From an uncultured Eubacteriales bacterium (lineage in GTDB: Bacteria > Bacillota > Clostridia > Lachnospirales > Lachnospiraceae): a DNA stretch of 64,000 nt. The DNA lies in NCBI GenBank assembly GCA_949283695.1, contig CASDTX010000018.1, positions 62,001 through 126,000 on the forward strand, read 5' to 3'. Below the pieces are notes generated by a model. That model worked only from the letters and a program-made list of their open reading frames with translations, was not told the DNA's origin and ran no database searches. Each line of letters starts with the position of its first letter. The first letter of the stretch is position 1. Positions 47,359 through 57,219 of the stretch are shown in pieces. The translations under genes and the position numbers were made by a program.

Positions 47359-47387
47359 TTGACATTTAGAGCAAGTGACAGTATATT
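47359..47387 (+). promoter_or_regulatory. Promoter of the sugar ABC transporter/GH31 operon
   Basis: A consensus TTGACA (47359-47364) and TATATT (47382-47387) are spaced by exactly 17 bases. Confidence 0.85.
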
Positions 47388-47396
47388 AATAATAGA

Positions 47397-47408
47397 TTTA
47401 GCGCTAAA
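47397..47408. promoter_or_regulatory. LacI-type operator at the transcription start
   Basis: TTTAGCGCTAAA is a perfect 12-base palindrome with a central CG, the typical form of LacI-family sites. It starts 10 bases after the -10 element, so a bound repressor would block initiation. Confidence 0.75.
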
Positions 47409-47448
47409 CCAAAAAATGAACGAAGAACTGAAAGGAGAGGTAAAAAGT

Positions 47449-48825
47449 ATGAAAAAGAAGATCATTGCATTGATGATGGCATCGGCTATGGCTGTCGGTC
47501 TGCTGGCGGGATGTGGTTCAGGCGGATCAGACAGTGAAAAGAAAGAGGTAGAAGTTCCTACAGAGCCTTTCGGAGATACAGTGAAATACGATCCTTCTGT
47601 GGAAATCAATGAGGGGAAAGACATTACAGTGGAGCTCTGGGAGTGGGGCAGCGACGACCTGTTCCAGGAAGTGATTGACGGATACACAGCCATTCATCCC
47701 AACGTAACGATTAAGCTGGTGAACAACCCGTGGGAAGACTACTGGACCAAGCTTCCGCTTGCACTGGACGGCGCGAACGGACCGGCAATTTTCAACGTAC
47801 ATAACAGTTATCATGAGAACCTGATCAATTATATGGCTCCTCTGGAGATTCCGATTGAAGATCTTGAAGCGGACTTCAACGGCGTAAACGCCCATGTCAT
47901 CGACGGAGAGGTATACTATATCGACTATGGTATGATGACCGGATCTGTCTATTACAACAAAGACATGTGGGAAGCTGCAGGCCTTACAGATGAGGATATC
48001 CCGAAGACCTGGGACGAGCTGATCGAAGTGGCTAAGAAACTGACGATCAAGGACGGCGATACGCTGATCCAGGCAGGACTGAACTTCAACGATGATTTCC
48101 ACCAGAACTATCTTCTCGGCCTGAACTATCAGCTGGGAGAGAATCTGTTCCAGGAAGACGGCAGAACTCCGAACGTGAATTCTGAGACCATGGCTGAGAT
48201 TATGCAGATGCTTGTTGATATGTACAGAACAGAAGGAATCGGTTCTGAGAACTTCGGCGAGAAGTCTTCAGACAGCTTCGGACAGGGGCAGTCGGCAATG
48301 GTCATTCAGTGGGGACATTATTATAATACGCTGAATACAACATGGAGCGGAATCAATTTCGGTGTGTTCGAGATCCCCACATTTGACGGTGAGATCCCGT
48401 ACGCATATAACAGGTACAACGGCGAGTCTACATTCGGAATTAATAAAAACGCGCCGGAAGACCAGCAGGCAGTGGCACAGGACTTTGTGAAATACTTCCT
48501 TGCCAACGATGACGCGCAGATCGCGTTTAACCTGGCAATGAGTACGTTCCCGGCGAAGAAATCTCTGGCAGATAATGAAGAGATTCTGGCGAATCCGTCA
48601 CTGGCAGTTTTGGCAGATCACATTGACCGCTATATCTGGCCAGGTCCCATGCCGGCTACCGTTGAGAATTCCTTAAAGAAGGCCGGACAGGATGTCTTCT
48701 ATAATGGAGTAGATATCCAGACCGCGCTTGACGAGGCTCAGGAATCCATCATAAGAGATATGAGGAACAGTTCCTTTGAGTCGGTAGAAAGTCTTTATAT
48801 TTACGCATCTGAGAAAGCCAATTAG
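47449..48825 (+). CDS. Sugar ABC transporter substrate-binding lipoprotein
   Basis: A 458-residue extracellular binding protein of the CUT1 carbohydrate type. The signal peptide ends in lipobox LLAGC (C22). The mature part has the usual two-lobed solute-binding pattern (TVELWEWGSDDLFQEVIDGY, NAYNR-like hinge segments). Aromatic residues suit sugar stacking. The ligand is probably an oligosaccharide matching the downstream GH31 enzyme. AAAGGAGAGG precedes ATG 47449; the upstream frame from 47359 covers promoter DNA and is rejected. Confidence 0.92.
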   Translation: MKKKIIALMMASAMAVGLLAGCGSGGSDSEKKEVEVPTEPFGDTVKYDPSVEINEGKDITVELWEWGSDDLFQEVIDGYTAIHPNVTIKLVNNPWEDYWTKLPLALDGANGPAIFNVHNSYHENLINYMAPLEIPIEDLEADFNGVNAHVIDGEVYYIDYGMMTGSVYYNKDMWEAAGLTDEDIPKTWDELIEVAKKLTIKDGDTLIQAGLNFNDDFHQNYLLGLNYQLGENLFQEDGRTPNVNSETMAEIMQMLVDMYRTEGIGSENFGEKSSDSFGQGQSAMVIQWGHYYNTLNTTWSGINFGVFEIPTFDGEIPYAYNRYNGESTFGINKNAPEDQQAVAQDFVKYFLANDDAQIAFNLAMSTFPAKKSLADNEEILANPSLAVLADHIDRYIWPGPMPATVENSLKKAGQDVFYNGVDIQTALDEAQESIIRDMRNSSFESVESLYIYASEKAN

Positions 48826-48833
48826 CAGCATGT

Positions 48834-48857
48834 GCCGGATCCTTCGCGGGATCCGGC
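48834..48857 (+). other. Stem-loop between the binding-protein and permease genes
   Basis: GCCGGATCC (48834-48842) and GGATCCGGC (48849-48857) form a 9-bp stem with a 6-base loop directly after the lipoprotein gene. No T-run follows. Such hairpins commonly protect the upstream mRNA, giving more binding protein than permease. Confidence 0.7.
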
Positions 48858-48898
48858 GTGCATTCAACCTTCAGGAATAGAATGGGGAGGAGGATTCT

Positions 48899-49777
48899 AT
48901 GTTTAAAAAATCACACCCTCTGCAGAGCAAAAGTGAAATTATTCTCCGGAATATCGTAGTGGTGGCAATGATTATATTTTTTACGATATTCCTGATCGTC
49001 CCGATCGGGATCGCGTTCGCCGGAAGCTTCCATGACTGGAACCCCTTGAGCGGAACCTACGATTTCCTCGGACTGGAAAACTATAAAGATGTGTTTACCA
49101 GCGGGCTGTTCGGCACATCCATGCTGAATACGCTGATTTTCTCGGTGGTTGTTATTATCTTCCGCGTGGGCCTCGGTCTTGGAATCGCCTACGCGATCTA
49201 CTCCACTCTGGTAAAGCATAAAAGCTTCTTCCGTGCAATCTACTACATGCCTGTTGTTACCCCGATGGTGGCGGTAGCATTTGTATGGAAATTCATGTAT
49301 AATCCCCAGATCGGTACGATCAATCAGATCTTTGGTCTGGATATCAACTGGCTGATGAATCCGAAGACAGCGCTTGCAGCAGTTATGGTGATGACCATCT
49401 GGAAAGATTTCGGATATGCAGTCGTTATGTATATGGCGGGACTCTATTCCCTTCCGTCAGACGCGCTGGAAGCGGCGAAGGTAGACGGTGCGAACAGCTG
49501 GCAGACATTCCGTTATATCACGCTGCCGCTGCTGAAGCCTATGACGCTGTTTGTTGTGATTACCTCGATCATTTCCTATATTCAGGCATATGTCCAGATC
49601 CTGATCATGACAGAAGGCGGGCCGGGAACGGCGACGTACCTTGCTTCCTATATCATCTATGACGAGGCATTTGTGAAATATAACTTCGGTTATGCTTCCG
49701 CTCTGTCATTTGTATTGTTTGTTATTACGGCGTTCTTCACCTGGTTATCCTTCCGGGTGTCCGGAAATGAAGAGTAG
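48899..49777 (+). CDS. Sugar ABC transporter permease (MalF-type)
   Basis: A 292-residue protein with six membrane segments. The coupling-loop EAA motif (EAAKVDGANSWQTFRYITLP) is near residue 195, where it contacts the ATPase. It follows the stem-loop after the binding-protein gene with GGGGAGGAGG in front. Confidence 0.92.
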   Translation: MFKKSHPLQSKSEIILRNIVVVAMIIFFTIFLIVPIGIAFAGSFHDWNPLSGTYDFLGLENYKDVFTSGLFGTSMLNTLIFSVVVIIFRVGLGLGIAYAIYSTLVKHKSFFRAIYYMPVVTPMVAVAFVWKFMYNPQIGTINQIFGLDINWLMNPKTALAAVMVMTIWKDFGYAVVMYMAGLYSLPSDALEAAKVDGANSWQTFRYITLPLLKPMTLFVVITSIISYIQAYVQILIMTEGGPGTATYLASYIIYDEAFVKYNFGYASALSFVLFVITAFFTWLSFRVSGNEE

Positions 49778-49789
49778 GAGGGACGGATT

Positions 49790-50611
49790 ATGAGAAGAAG
49801 AATAAGTAAAATTGTCCTGAACGTGGTCCTGCTGCTGCTCGGAGTTGTGACCGTATATCCTTTTGTCTGGATGCTTGCGTCCTCGTTCAAGAAGAACAGT
49901 GAGATTATGGCGCTTGAACAGCATCTGCTTCCGCAGATATTTACGGTGGAAAATTATATTAACATGAACGAGCGGTTCAATTTCATGCGGTTCTTCGCAA
50001 ACAGTTTGTTTGTGACGCTGGCTGTGACAGTGCTTGTGATCTATACGAGTACGATCTGCGGGTTTGTGCTCAGTAAGTACCAGTTTAAAGGGCGGAACCT
50101 GATTTTCGGGTTCGTGCTTTCCACCATGATGATTCCGTGGTGCGTAACAATTATTCCGAAGTACTCCATGATTCAGGCGTTTGGGTGGATGGACAGCTAT
50201 AAAGCGCTGATTATCCCGGCCATGTTCAGCGGGTTTGGGATTTTCATGATGAAACAGCATATCGCGTCGCTTCCGGATGAAATCCTGGAGGCGGCCAGGA
50301 TTGACGGGGCGAATGAATTTTTCATTTTCCACAGAATTATTTTCCCCATGGCAAAGAACGGAATCTCCAGTATCGCGATCTTCCAGTTCCTTTGGGCATG
50401 GGAGGACTACCTCTGGCCATACCTGGTGATTAACACGCAGGAAAAGCAGCTTCTGTCAGTGGGACTTAAGATGTTCAACGGGCAGTATTCTACGGATTAC
50501 GGCGCTCTGTTCGCAGCGACGGCGATCTCCATCATCCCGGTTCTGCTGATCTATCTGTTCTTCCAGAAACAGTTCATAGCAGGTATTGCAGCGTCGGCCG
50601 TAAAGGGGTAA
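49790..50611 (+). CDS. Sugar ABC transporter permease (MalG-type)
   Basis: A 273-residue protein with six membrane segments and the EAA motif EAARIDGANEFFIFHRIIFP. It begins 13 bases after the first permease and completes the import channel. No ATPase gene is in the operon, so a shared MsmX/UgpC-type ATPase encoded elsewhere must energise it. Confidence 0.92.
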   Translation: MRRRISKIVLNVVLLLLGVVTVYPFVWMLASSFKKNSEIMALEQHLLPQIFTVENYINMNERFNFMRFFANSLFVTLAVTVLVIYTSTICGFVLSKYQFKGRNLIFGFVLSTMMIPWCVTIIPKYSMIQAFGWMDSYKALIIPAMFSGFGIFMMKQHIASLPDEILEAARIDGANEFFIFHRIIFPMAKNGISSIAIFQFLWAWEDYLWPYLVINTQEKQLLSVGLKMFNGQYSTDYGALFAATAISIIPVLLIYLFFQKQFIAGIAASAVKG

Positions 50612-50692
50612 AATCAGCTTGGAAACGTAACGGCGCCGCGGCGTTATGGCCTGCGGCGCCGGCAGAAGCGGATCTTGAATAAGGAGGCAGAC

Positions 50693-53083
50693 ATGCAGGA
50701 ACGATACAGAGTGAGAACTTCGCCTCTGGCATGCGAAGAGAATATCATAGAAGGCGGAAAATACAGAATCACCATGCTCACAGACGGGCTGGTTCGTCTG
50801 GAGTACAGTGAAGAAGGAGTGTTTGAAGACCGTGCGACACAGATGGTATTTCACCGGGATTTCCCGGAGACGAAATACAGAGTTGTCCGCAAGGAAGACG
50901 GAATCGAGATCCATACGGACAGGATCCACCTGATATATGACGAAAAGGAATTCTCGGCAAACGGGCTCAGCATCCAGGTAAAAGGAAATCTGTCTGCCTA
51001 TCACAGCATCTGGCATTACGGCAGCGGTATCAGCGATTTGGGCGGAACTGCCAGAACACTTGACGAGGCTGACGGGGCGGTGCCTCTGGACCATGGGGTG
51101 ATCTCCAGGACCGGGTACTCCCTGCTTGACGACAGCTGTTCTCAGGTGGTGCTGGAAGACGGATGGATTGAACCCAGGAAAAAGGGAATCAAGGATCTTT
51201 ATTTCTGGGGGTACGGGCATGATTACAAACAGGCGGTAGCAGATTTCTACAGGCTTTGCGGCCGCGCGCCCATGCTTCCAAGATTCGCGCTTGGCAACTG
51301 GTGGAGCCGGTTTTATAAATACTCGGAGGAGAGCTATTTGGCCTTGTTTGACCGGTTTGAGAAAGAAGAACTGCCGTTTACTGTGGCAGTGATCGATATG
51401 GACTGGCATCTGACCGAGATTGATCCGAAATATGGCAGCGGATGGACCGGATATACGTGGAACAGGGAATTATTCCCGGATCCCGCGCGTTTCCTGAACC
51501 GGCTCCATGAACGTGGGCTTAAGACCACAATGAATGTACATCCGGCGGACGGCGTCCGGGCGTACGAAGAAATGTATGAAGATATGGCCAGGGCTATGGG
51601 TGTGGACTATGAGAAGGAAGATCCCGTGATCTGCGATCCTGCCAGCCCGCGGTTTATGGAGGCGTATTTCCAATATCTTCATCATCCGAGAGAGGAAGAG
51701 GGCGTGGATTTCTGGTGGATCGACTGGCAGCAGGGAAGCCTGTGCAAGGTGGAAGGGCTGGATCCGCTGTGGATCTTTAACCATTATCATTTCCTGGACA
51801 GCGGGAGGAGAGGGAAACGTCCGTTTACATTTTCCCGATACGCAGGACCGGGCAGCCACCGGTATCCCGTGGGATTCTCCGGAGACACACTCATCACGTG
51901 GGAATCACTGGATTTCCAGCCGTATTTCACCCTCACAGCTTCGAATGTGGGGTATGGATGGTGGAGCCATGACATCGGCGGCCATATGATGGGATATAAG
52001 GATGATGAGCTGGCGGCACGCTGGGTACAGTTCGGGGTCTATTCTCCGATTCTGCGTCTGCACAGCTCGAGCAGTGAGTTTAACGGCAAAGAACCGTGGA
52101 GGTATGGCCGGGAGACGGAAGAAGTCATGGGCGAGGCGCTCCGGGAGCGGCATCGGATGATCCCTTACCTGTATACCATGAATTACAGGAATTACAGCGA
52201 GAATGCGCCTCTGATTTCACCGATGTACTATGAGTGGCCAGAAGCACGGGAAGCATATGAAGTGAGAAACCAGTACTATTTCGGCACAGAAATGATCGTC
52301 GCGCCGGTCACTGCACCGCGCATCAGCCGTCTGAATACCGCGAAGGTCAAGGTCTGGCTGCCGGAGGGACTCTGGTATGATATACATACAGGTTTGGTTT
52401 ATGACGGAGACCGGATGATCGAGATGTACCGGGGAATTGAAAGTATCCCGGTGCTGGCGCCGGCAGGAGGGATCCTGCCGTTTACAGACGAGATCAGCGG
52501 CCTCCAGGCCGGGAGGAATCCCGGGTCGCTGAGGATCAAAGTCTATGCAGGGAAAGACGGAGAATTCGAGCTGTATGAGGACGATGGCGAGACCTGCTCG
52601 TACGAGCAGGGTGTCTGCTGCAGGACCCGGATGACCTATGAGGAGGGAGACAGGGCAGTTTTCACAATATATCCCGCACAGGGAGAGGTATCCCTGGTTC
52701 CGGAGAAACGCAGTTATACAGTGGAACTGACCGGATATCAGGAATGCCGGGCCGCGGTGGCGGTCAACGGAGAGGCGGCAGCTGCAGTACAGTCCTATGA
52801 TCCGGACAGACAGGCAGTGATCGTGGAGGTTCCCGCGGCAGCGGTATCCGATAAGATAGAAATCTCTGTGGATGTCAGGTCCAGGACCAGTCAGAACGAT
52901 GTGAGAAAGAGATGTTTCGATTTCCTGAATCAGGCGGAGATCGCATTCATGCAGAAGGACCGCATCTATGAGCTGATCTGTAAGGAGGAGAGAGTGTCCG
53001 TTCTCGGACAGACGCTGACTGCCATGGGAATCGACCGTGAGCTGTGCGGCGCGCTGATGGAGATCCTTACGGCACGCCAGTAA
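50693..53083 (+). CDS. GH31 family alpha-glycosidase
   Basis: A 796-residue glycoside hydrolase. The nucleophile is D344 (in WWIDWQQG), the acid/base is D398 (in FSGDTLITW), and HDIGGH follows. An N-terminal beta-sandwich and two C-terminal beta domains flank the barrel; an extra C-terminal ~100 residues (helical, RKRCFDFLNQAEIAFMQK) exceed the usual GH31 core. No signal peptide is seen, so imported oligosaccharides are cut inside the cell. Alpha-glucosidase or alpha-xylosidase activity is likely; subfamily cannot be fixed. ATG 50693 with AAGGAGG is chosen. Confidence 0.9.
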   Translation: MQERYRVRTSPLACEENIIEGGKYRITMLTDGLVRLEYSEEGVFEDRATQMVFHRDFPETKYRVVRKEDGIEIHTDRIHLIYDEKEFSANGLSIQVKGNLSAYHSIWHYGSGISDLGGTARTLDEADGAVPLDHGVISRTGYSLLDDSCSQVVLEDGWIEPRKKGIKDLYFWGYGHDYKQAVADFYRLCGRAPMLPRFALGNWWSRFYKYSEESYLALFDRFEKEELPFTVAVIDMDWHLTEIDPKYGSGWTGYTWNRELFPDPARFLNRLHERGLKTTMNVHPADGVRAYEEMYEDMARAMGVDYEKEDPVICDPASPRFMEAYFQYLHHPREEEGVDFWWIDWQQGSLCKVEGLDPLWIFNHYHFLDSGRRGKRPFTFSRYAGPGSHRYPVGFSGDTLITWESLDFQPYFTLTASNVGYGWWSHDIGGHMMGYKDDELAARWVQFGVYSPILRLHSSSSEFNGKEPWRYGRETEEVMGEALRERHRMIPYLYTMNYRNYSENAPLISPMYYEWPEAREAYEVRNQYYFGTEMIVAPVTAPRISRLNTAKVKVWLPEGLWYDIHTGLVYDGDRMIEMYRGIESIPVLAPAGGILPFTDEISGLQAGRNPGSLRIKVYAGKDGEFELYEDDGETCSYEQGVCCRTRMTYEEGDRAVFTIYPAQGEVSLVPEKRSYTVELTGYQECRAAVAVNGEAAAAVQSYDPDRQAVIVEVPAAAVSDKIEISVDVRSRTSQNDVRKRCFDFLNQAEIAFMQKDRIYELICKEERVSVLGQTLTAMGIDRELCGALMEILTARQ

Positions 53084-53089
53084 CGACAG

Positions 53090-53130
53090 GCCGGCACGGC
53101 CGGGGAAAATTCCCCCGGGGTGCCGGCTTT
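53090..53130 (+). terminator. Terminator of the ABC-GH31 operon
   Basis: GCCGGCAC (53090-53097) pairs with GTGCCGGC (53120-53127), with further GC pairs inside, and TTTCT follows. Confidence 0.75.
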
Positions 53131-53220
53131 CTGCAGTGCAGTTTCACGAATGATACAGGCTGAAGGGCTGCCCCTGATACACCGACGCTGGCGCGTGCAG
53201 GGGACACCTGCCGGAAACTG

Positions 53221-53249
53221 TTGACAAAAATTCCGGGAGCCGATAGACT
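53221..53249 (+). promoter_or_regulatory. Candidate promoter of the dus gene
   Basis: TTGACA (53221-53226) and TAGACT (53244-53249) are 17 bases apart. The gap from 53131 to 53353 otherwise shows no gene. Confidence 0.6.
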
Positions 53250-53353
53250 ACTCGTAAAAGTGCTGTGCTGCGCTTTGTATATTAACACTGTATAGACTGG
53301 CAGCTGACTCTGAACGGACTGCGGCTGATCTGTGAGAGGATGAAGGAGAATCT

Positions 53354-54313
53354 GTGAAACGCTTAAAAATAGGAAACGTAGAACTTGATAACCGCTATAT
53401 ACTCGGACCCATGGCAGGCGTGACGGACCTGCCATTTCGTCTGCTCTGCCGGGAGCAGGGCGCGGGCCTTCTCTGCATGGAGATGGTGAGTGCCAAGGCG
53501 ATCTATTACCAGAATAAGAATACGGAAAGCCTGCTGGAAATCCACCCGGATGAACGGCCGGTGTCTCTCCAGCTCTTCGGGTCTGACCCCAGGATCATGA
53601 GCGAGATGGCGAAACGGATCGAGGAACGGCCATTTGCCATCCTGGATGTAAATATGGGGTGCCCGGTGCCGAAAGTCGTGAAGAACGGGGAGGGCTCCGC
53701 GCTCATGAAAGATCCAAAGCTGGTCTATGAGATCGTCCGCGCGCTGGTGAAAGCCATTGAGAAGCCTGTGACTGTGAAGATCCGCAAAGGGTTCGACGAC
53801 AGCCAGGTCAATGCGGTGGAGATCGCCAAGGTGATTGAGGAGGCAGGAGCGGCGGCAGTGGCGGTTCACGGCCGGACCCGGGAACAGTACTACAGCGGGA
53901 AAGCGGACTGGGATATCATCCGGCAGGTGAAGGAGGCTGTGGCTATCCCGGTGATCGGCAACGGGGATGTAACATCTCCTGAGGCAGCGGACGAACTGGT
54001 GCGGCGGACCGGCTGTGACGGCGTGATGATCGCCAGAGGGGCTCAGGGAAATCCCTGGATCTTCTCCGAGCTGACCGCGTGGGAAGAGAGCGGAAGGATT
54101 CCGCCCCGACCGGACAAAGACGAAATCCGCCGGATGATCCTGCGCCATGCACGTCTGCAGCTGGAATATAAGGGCGGCTACTCAGGCATCCGGGAAATGC
54201 GGAAACATGTGGCATGGTATACAAAAGGACTCAAAGGCGCGGCACGTCTGCGGGAGAAAGTCAATCTGGTAGAATCCTATGAAGAGCTGGAAGCACTTAT
54301 GGCGCTGCTGTAG
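53354..54313 (+). CDS. dus: tRNA-dihydrouridine synthase
   Basis: A 319-residue flavoenzyme reducing uridine to dihydrouridine in tRNA. It has LGPMAGVTDLPFR, the catalytic Cys in VNMGCPVPKVVKNGEGSALM, and the FMN-barrel motifs VHGRTREQYYSGKADWD and GVMIARGAQGNPW. The helical tRNA-binding domain is at 240-319. It is closest in form to DusB. The start is GTG at 53354 with GAAGGAGAA before it. Confidence 0.93.
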   Translation: MKRLKIGNVELDNRYILGPMAGVTDLPFRLLCREQGAGLLCMEMVSAKAIYYQNKNTESLLEIHPDERPVSLQLFGSDPRIMSEMAKRIEERPFAILDVNMGCPVPKVVKNGEGSALMKDPKLVYEIVRALVKAIEKPVTVKIRKGFDDSQVNAVEIAKVIEEAGAAAVAVHGRTREQYYSGKADWDIIRQVKEAVAIPVIGNGDVTSPEAADELVRRTGCDGVMIARGAQGNPWIFSELTAWEESGRIPPRPDKDEIRRMILRHARLQLEYKGGYSGIREMRKHVAWYTKGLKGAARLREKVNLVESYEELEALMALL

Positions 54314-54370
54314 GAGGCTGCGGAAGTACGTGTACTGATGCGCGTACCGATGCTGACGCCTCAAAATCTC

Positions 54371-54399
54371 TTGACATTAACAGGCCTTTTGGTTATAAT
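54371..54399 (+). promoter_or_regulatory. Consensus promoter upstream of greA
   Basis: A full-consensus TTGACA (54371-54376) and TATAAT (54394-54399) with exactly 17 bases between them. A leader of about 100 bases follows; it contains ACAGGAT...ATCCTGT (54427-54433 with 54445-54451). Confidence 0.92.
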
Positions 54400-54508
54400 A
54401 TTGAAATTGCGAAATAGACTTAAATGACAGGATACAGGACAGGCATCCTGTGTCAGAAATAGCAGAAATTAGAACGAAAATCTGAAGAGACAGAAAGGAA
54501 GCAAACCA

Positions 54509-54994
54509 ATGGCAGAGGCAAAGAAACGATTACTTACTTATGCCGGATTAAAGGCACTTGAGGATGAACTTGAAGATCTCAAAGTGGTAAAGCGAAAGGA
54601 AGTCGCAGCCAAGATTAAGGAAGCCAGGGAGCAGGGCGATGTCTCAGAGAATGCAGAGTATGATGCTGCGAAAGACGAGCAGAGAGACATCGAGGCCCGC
54701 ATCGAAGAACTGGAAGGAATTCTGAAAAATGCAGAGGTAGTCGTAGAGGACGAAGTTGACTTTGACAAGATCAATGTGGGATGTACTGTGAAAGTATATG
54801 ACATCACATATGACGAGGAGATGGAGTTCAAGATCGTGGGATCTACAGAGGCGAACAGTCTTGAGGGAAAGATCTCCAACGAGTCACCGGTGGGCCAGGC
54901 GCTGCTTGGAAAGAAAGTCGGCGAGACAGTTACGGTAGAGACACAGGCAGGCGACATTGAGTACAAAGTGCTTGAGATCAGCCGTTCAAAGTAA
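54509..54994 (+). CDS. greA: Transcription elongation factor GreA
   Basis: A 161-residue factor that rescues backtracked RNA polymerase by stimulating transcript cleavage. The coiled-coil N-domain carries the acidic tip [16 protein letters not shown], and the FKBP-like C-domain includes [19 protein letters not shown]. The gene is driven by a consensus promoter and is followed by a stem-loop and lysS. Confidence 0.96.
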   Translation: MAEAKKRLLTYAGLKALEDELEDLKVVKRKEVAAKIKEAREQGDVSENAEYDAAKDEQRDIEARIEELEGILKNAEVVVEDEVDFDKINVGCTVKVYDITYDEEMEFKIVGSTEANSLEGKISNESPVGQALLGKKVGETVTVETQAGDIEYKVLEISRSK

Positions 54995-55010
54995 ACAAAG
55001 GACCATGATA

Positions 55011-55037
55011 CAGACCTCTTAGTTCTTAAGAGGTCTG
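55011..55037 (+). other. Stem-loop between greA and lysS
   Basis: CAGACCTCTTA (55011-55021) pairs perfectly with 55027-55037, with a 5-base loop. No T-run follows, so partial termination or mRNA protection is more likely than full termination. Confidence 0.55.
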
Positions 55038-55076
55038 AATTCGCGTGTATGGGGTTATAAGAAAGGAGAAAATACA

Positions 55077-57038
55077 TTGGCACAGCAGCAGAAAAACGGA
55101 CAGGAGCAGGATCTGAATCAGTTGAGAAAAGTGCGCCGCGAGAAACTTGCGGAGCTGCAGCAGAACGGAAAAGACCCGTTCGTGATCACAAAATATGAGC
55201 AGTCACATCACAGTCAGGAGATCAAAGACAGTTTTGACGAGCTGGAAGGAACGCAGGTCTCCATCGCAGGACGCATGATGTCCAAGCGGGTGATGGGAAA
55301 AGCCTCTTTCTGCAATGTGCAGGATCTGAAGGGGAATATCCAGTCTTATGTGGCCAGAGACAGTGTAGGAGAGGAGAACTACAAAGAGTTCAAGAAACTG
55401 GATGTGGGCGATGTGATCGGCATCGAAGGAGAGGTCTTCCGCACAAAGACAGGCGAGATCTCCATCCACGCTTCGCATGTGACGCTGCTCTCCAAGAGCC
55501 TGCAGATCCTTCCGGAGAAATTCCACGGACTGACAAACACAGATATCCGTTACCGCCAGAGATATGTGGATCTCATTATGAATCCGGAAGTGAAAGATAC
55601 CTTTATCAAACGTTCCAAGATCCTGAGCGCGATCCGCAGATACCTGGACGGCCAGGGCTTCATGGAAGTGGAGACTCCTATGCTGGTCAGCAATGCAGGC
55701 GGTGCTGCGGCAAGACCCTTCGAGACACATTTCAACGCGCTGGACGAGGACTTCAAGCTGCGGATCTCACTGGAACTCTATCTGAAGCGTCTGATTGTAG
55801 GCGGCATGGAGCGTGTGTACGAGATCGGACGTGTGTTCCGCAACGAGGGTCTGGACACAAGACATAATCCGGAGTTCACACTGATGGAACTCTATCAGGC
55901 ATATACAGACTACAACGGCATGATGGATCTGACCGAGAACCTGTACCGTTATGTGGCACAGGAAGTGCTGGGAACTACGAAGATCAGCTATAACGGCGTG
56001 GAGATGGATCTCGGCAAACCGTTCGAGCGCATTACCATGGTAGACGCTGTGAAGAAATACGCAGGCGTGGACTGGAATGAAGTAGAGACGCTGGAGCAGG
56101 CAAGAGAACTTGCCAAAGAGCATCATGTCGAGTTCGAGGAGAGACATAAGAAAGGCGACATCCTCAATCTGTTCTTCGAGGAGTATGTTGAGGAACATCT
56201 GGTCCAGCCGACCTTCGTGATGGATCATCCGATCGAGATCTCACCGCTGACCAAGAAGAAACCGGAGAATCCGGATTACGTAGAGCGTTTCGAGTTCTTT
56301 ATGAACGGCTGGGAGATGGCGAACGCTTACTCCGAGCTCAATGACCCGATCGATCAGAGAGCGCGCTTCAAAGCTCAGGAAGAGCAGCTCGCTCAGGGAG
56401 ATGAGGAAGCCAACACGACAGATGAAGACTTCCTGAACGCGCTGGAGATCGGTATGCCGCCGACAGGAGGCATCGGATACGGCATCGACAGAATGTGCAT
56501 GCTGCTCACAGACAGTGCGGCGATCCGGGACGTACTTCTGTTCCCCACCATGAAATCACAGGGAGCGGCAAAGAACGCCGCAAATAACGAAACACAGGCT
56601 GAAAAAGCTGCCGGAAAAGCAGCTGAGGCAGATACTGCTGCAGAAGTTAAAGCTGAGAAGATCGACTTCTCCAATGTGAAGGTGGAGCCGCTGTTTGAGG
56701 AAATGGTAGACTTCGAGACCTTCAGCAAGTCCGATTTCCGAGCGGTGAAGGTAAAAGAGTGCGAGGCAGTGCCGAAGAGCAAGAAGCTTCTGAAATTTGT
56801 TCTGGATGACGGAACAGGCGAAGACCGCGTGATCTTAAGCGGAATCCATGAGTATTACGAGCCGGAAGAGCTGGTCGGAAAGACCTGTATCGCAATCACA
56901 AACCTGCCGCCGAGAAAAATGATGGGAATTGATTCCTGCGGAATGCTGATCTCGGCAGTCCATGAGGAAGATGGCAAGGAAGGACTCAATCTGCTGATGG
57001 TGGATGATCGGATTCCTGCGGGAGCGAAACTGTATTAA
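55077..57038 (+). CDS. lysS: Lysyl-tRNA synthetase (class II) with C-terminal tRNA-binding domain
   Basis: A 653-residue class II LysRS. Residues 1-490 are the usual enzyme: an OB-fold anticodon domain, motif 2 with [17 protein letters not shown], and motif 3 with [13 protein letters not shown] low-complexity Ala/Glu linker (about 492-540) joins a domain at 545-653 that resembles the Trbp111/MetRS C-terminal tRNA-binding OB fold ([37 protein letters not shown]). Plain LysRS is ~495 aa. The start codon is TTG at 55077 with GAAAGGAGAAAA before it. Confidence 0.95.
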   Translation: MAQQQKNGQEQDLNQLRKVRREKLAELQQNGKDPFVITKYEQSHHSQEIKDSFDELEGTQVSIAGRMMSKRVMGKASFCNVQDLKGNIQSYVARDSVGEENYKEFKKLDVGDVIGIEGEVFRTKTGEISIHASHVTLLSKSLQILPEKFHGLTNTDIRYRQRYVDLIMNPEVKDTFIKRSKILSAIRRYLDGQGFMEVETPMLVSNAGGAAARPFETHFNALDEDFKLRISLELYLKRLIVGGMERVYEIGRVFRNEGLDTRHNPEFTLMELYQAYTDYNGMMDLTENLYRYVAQEVLGTTKISYNGVEMDLGKPFERITMVDAVKKYAGVDWNEVETLEQARELAKEHHVEFEERHKKGDILNLFFEEYVEEHLVQPTFVMDHPIEISPLTKKKPENPDYVERFEFFMNGWEMANAYSELNDPIDQRARFKAQEEQLAQGDEEANTTDEDFLNALEIGMPPTGGIGYGIDRMCMLLTDSAAIRDVLLFPTMKSQGAAKNAANNETQAEKAAGKAAEADTAAEVKAEKIDFSNVKVEPLFEEMVDFETFSKSDFRAVKVKECEAVPKSKKLLKFVLDDGTGEDRVILSGIHEYYEPEELVGKTCIAITNLPPRKMMGIDSCGMLISAVHEEDGKEGLNLLMVDDRIPAGAKLY

Positions 57039-57084
57039 GATGAATAGAATAAGCTTTGCGGCGGCGTGTGCTTGATTGACAGAG

Positions 57085-57119
57085 AAAATGGGCAGTTCCA
57101 GGAGGAATTGCCCATTTTT
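57085..57119 (+). terminator. Terminator of lysS
   Basis: A 15-bp stem with one G-U pair (57085-57099 with 57104-57118) and an AGGA loop, ending in a short T-run. Confidence 0.85.
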
Positions 57120-57219
57120 GGCAGACGGATATTTGAGATGCCGGAAGAAAGTTCCCGGTACTGATTCGGTATGTGGAAAATCTTTCATCTGCAGATAATG
57201 AAAAATAGTGAAAAAATAG

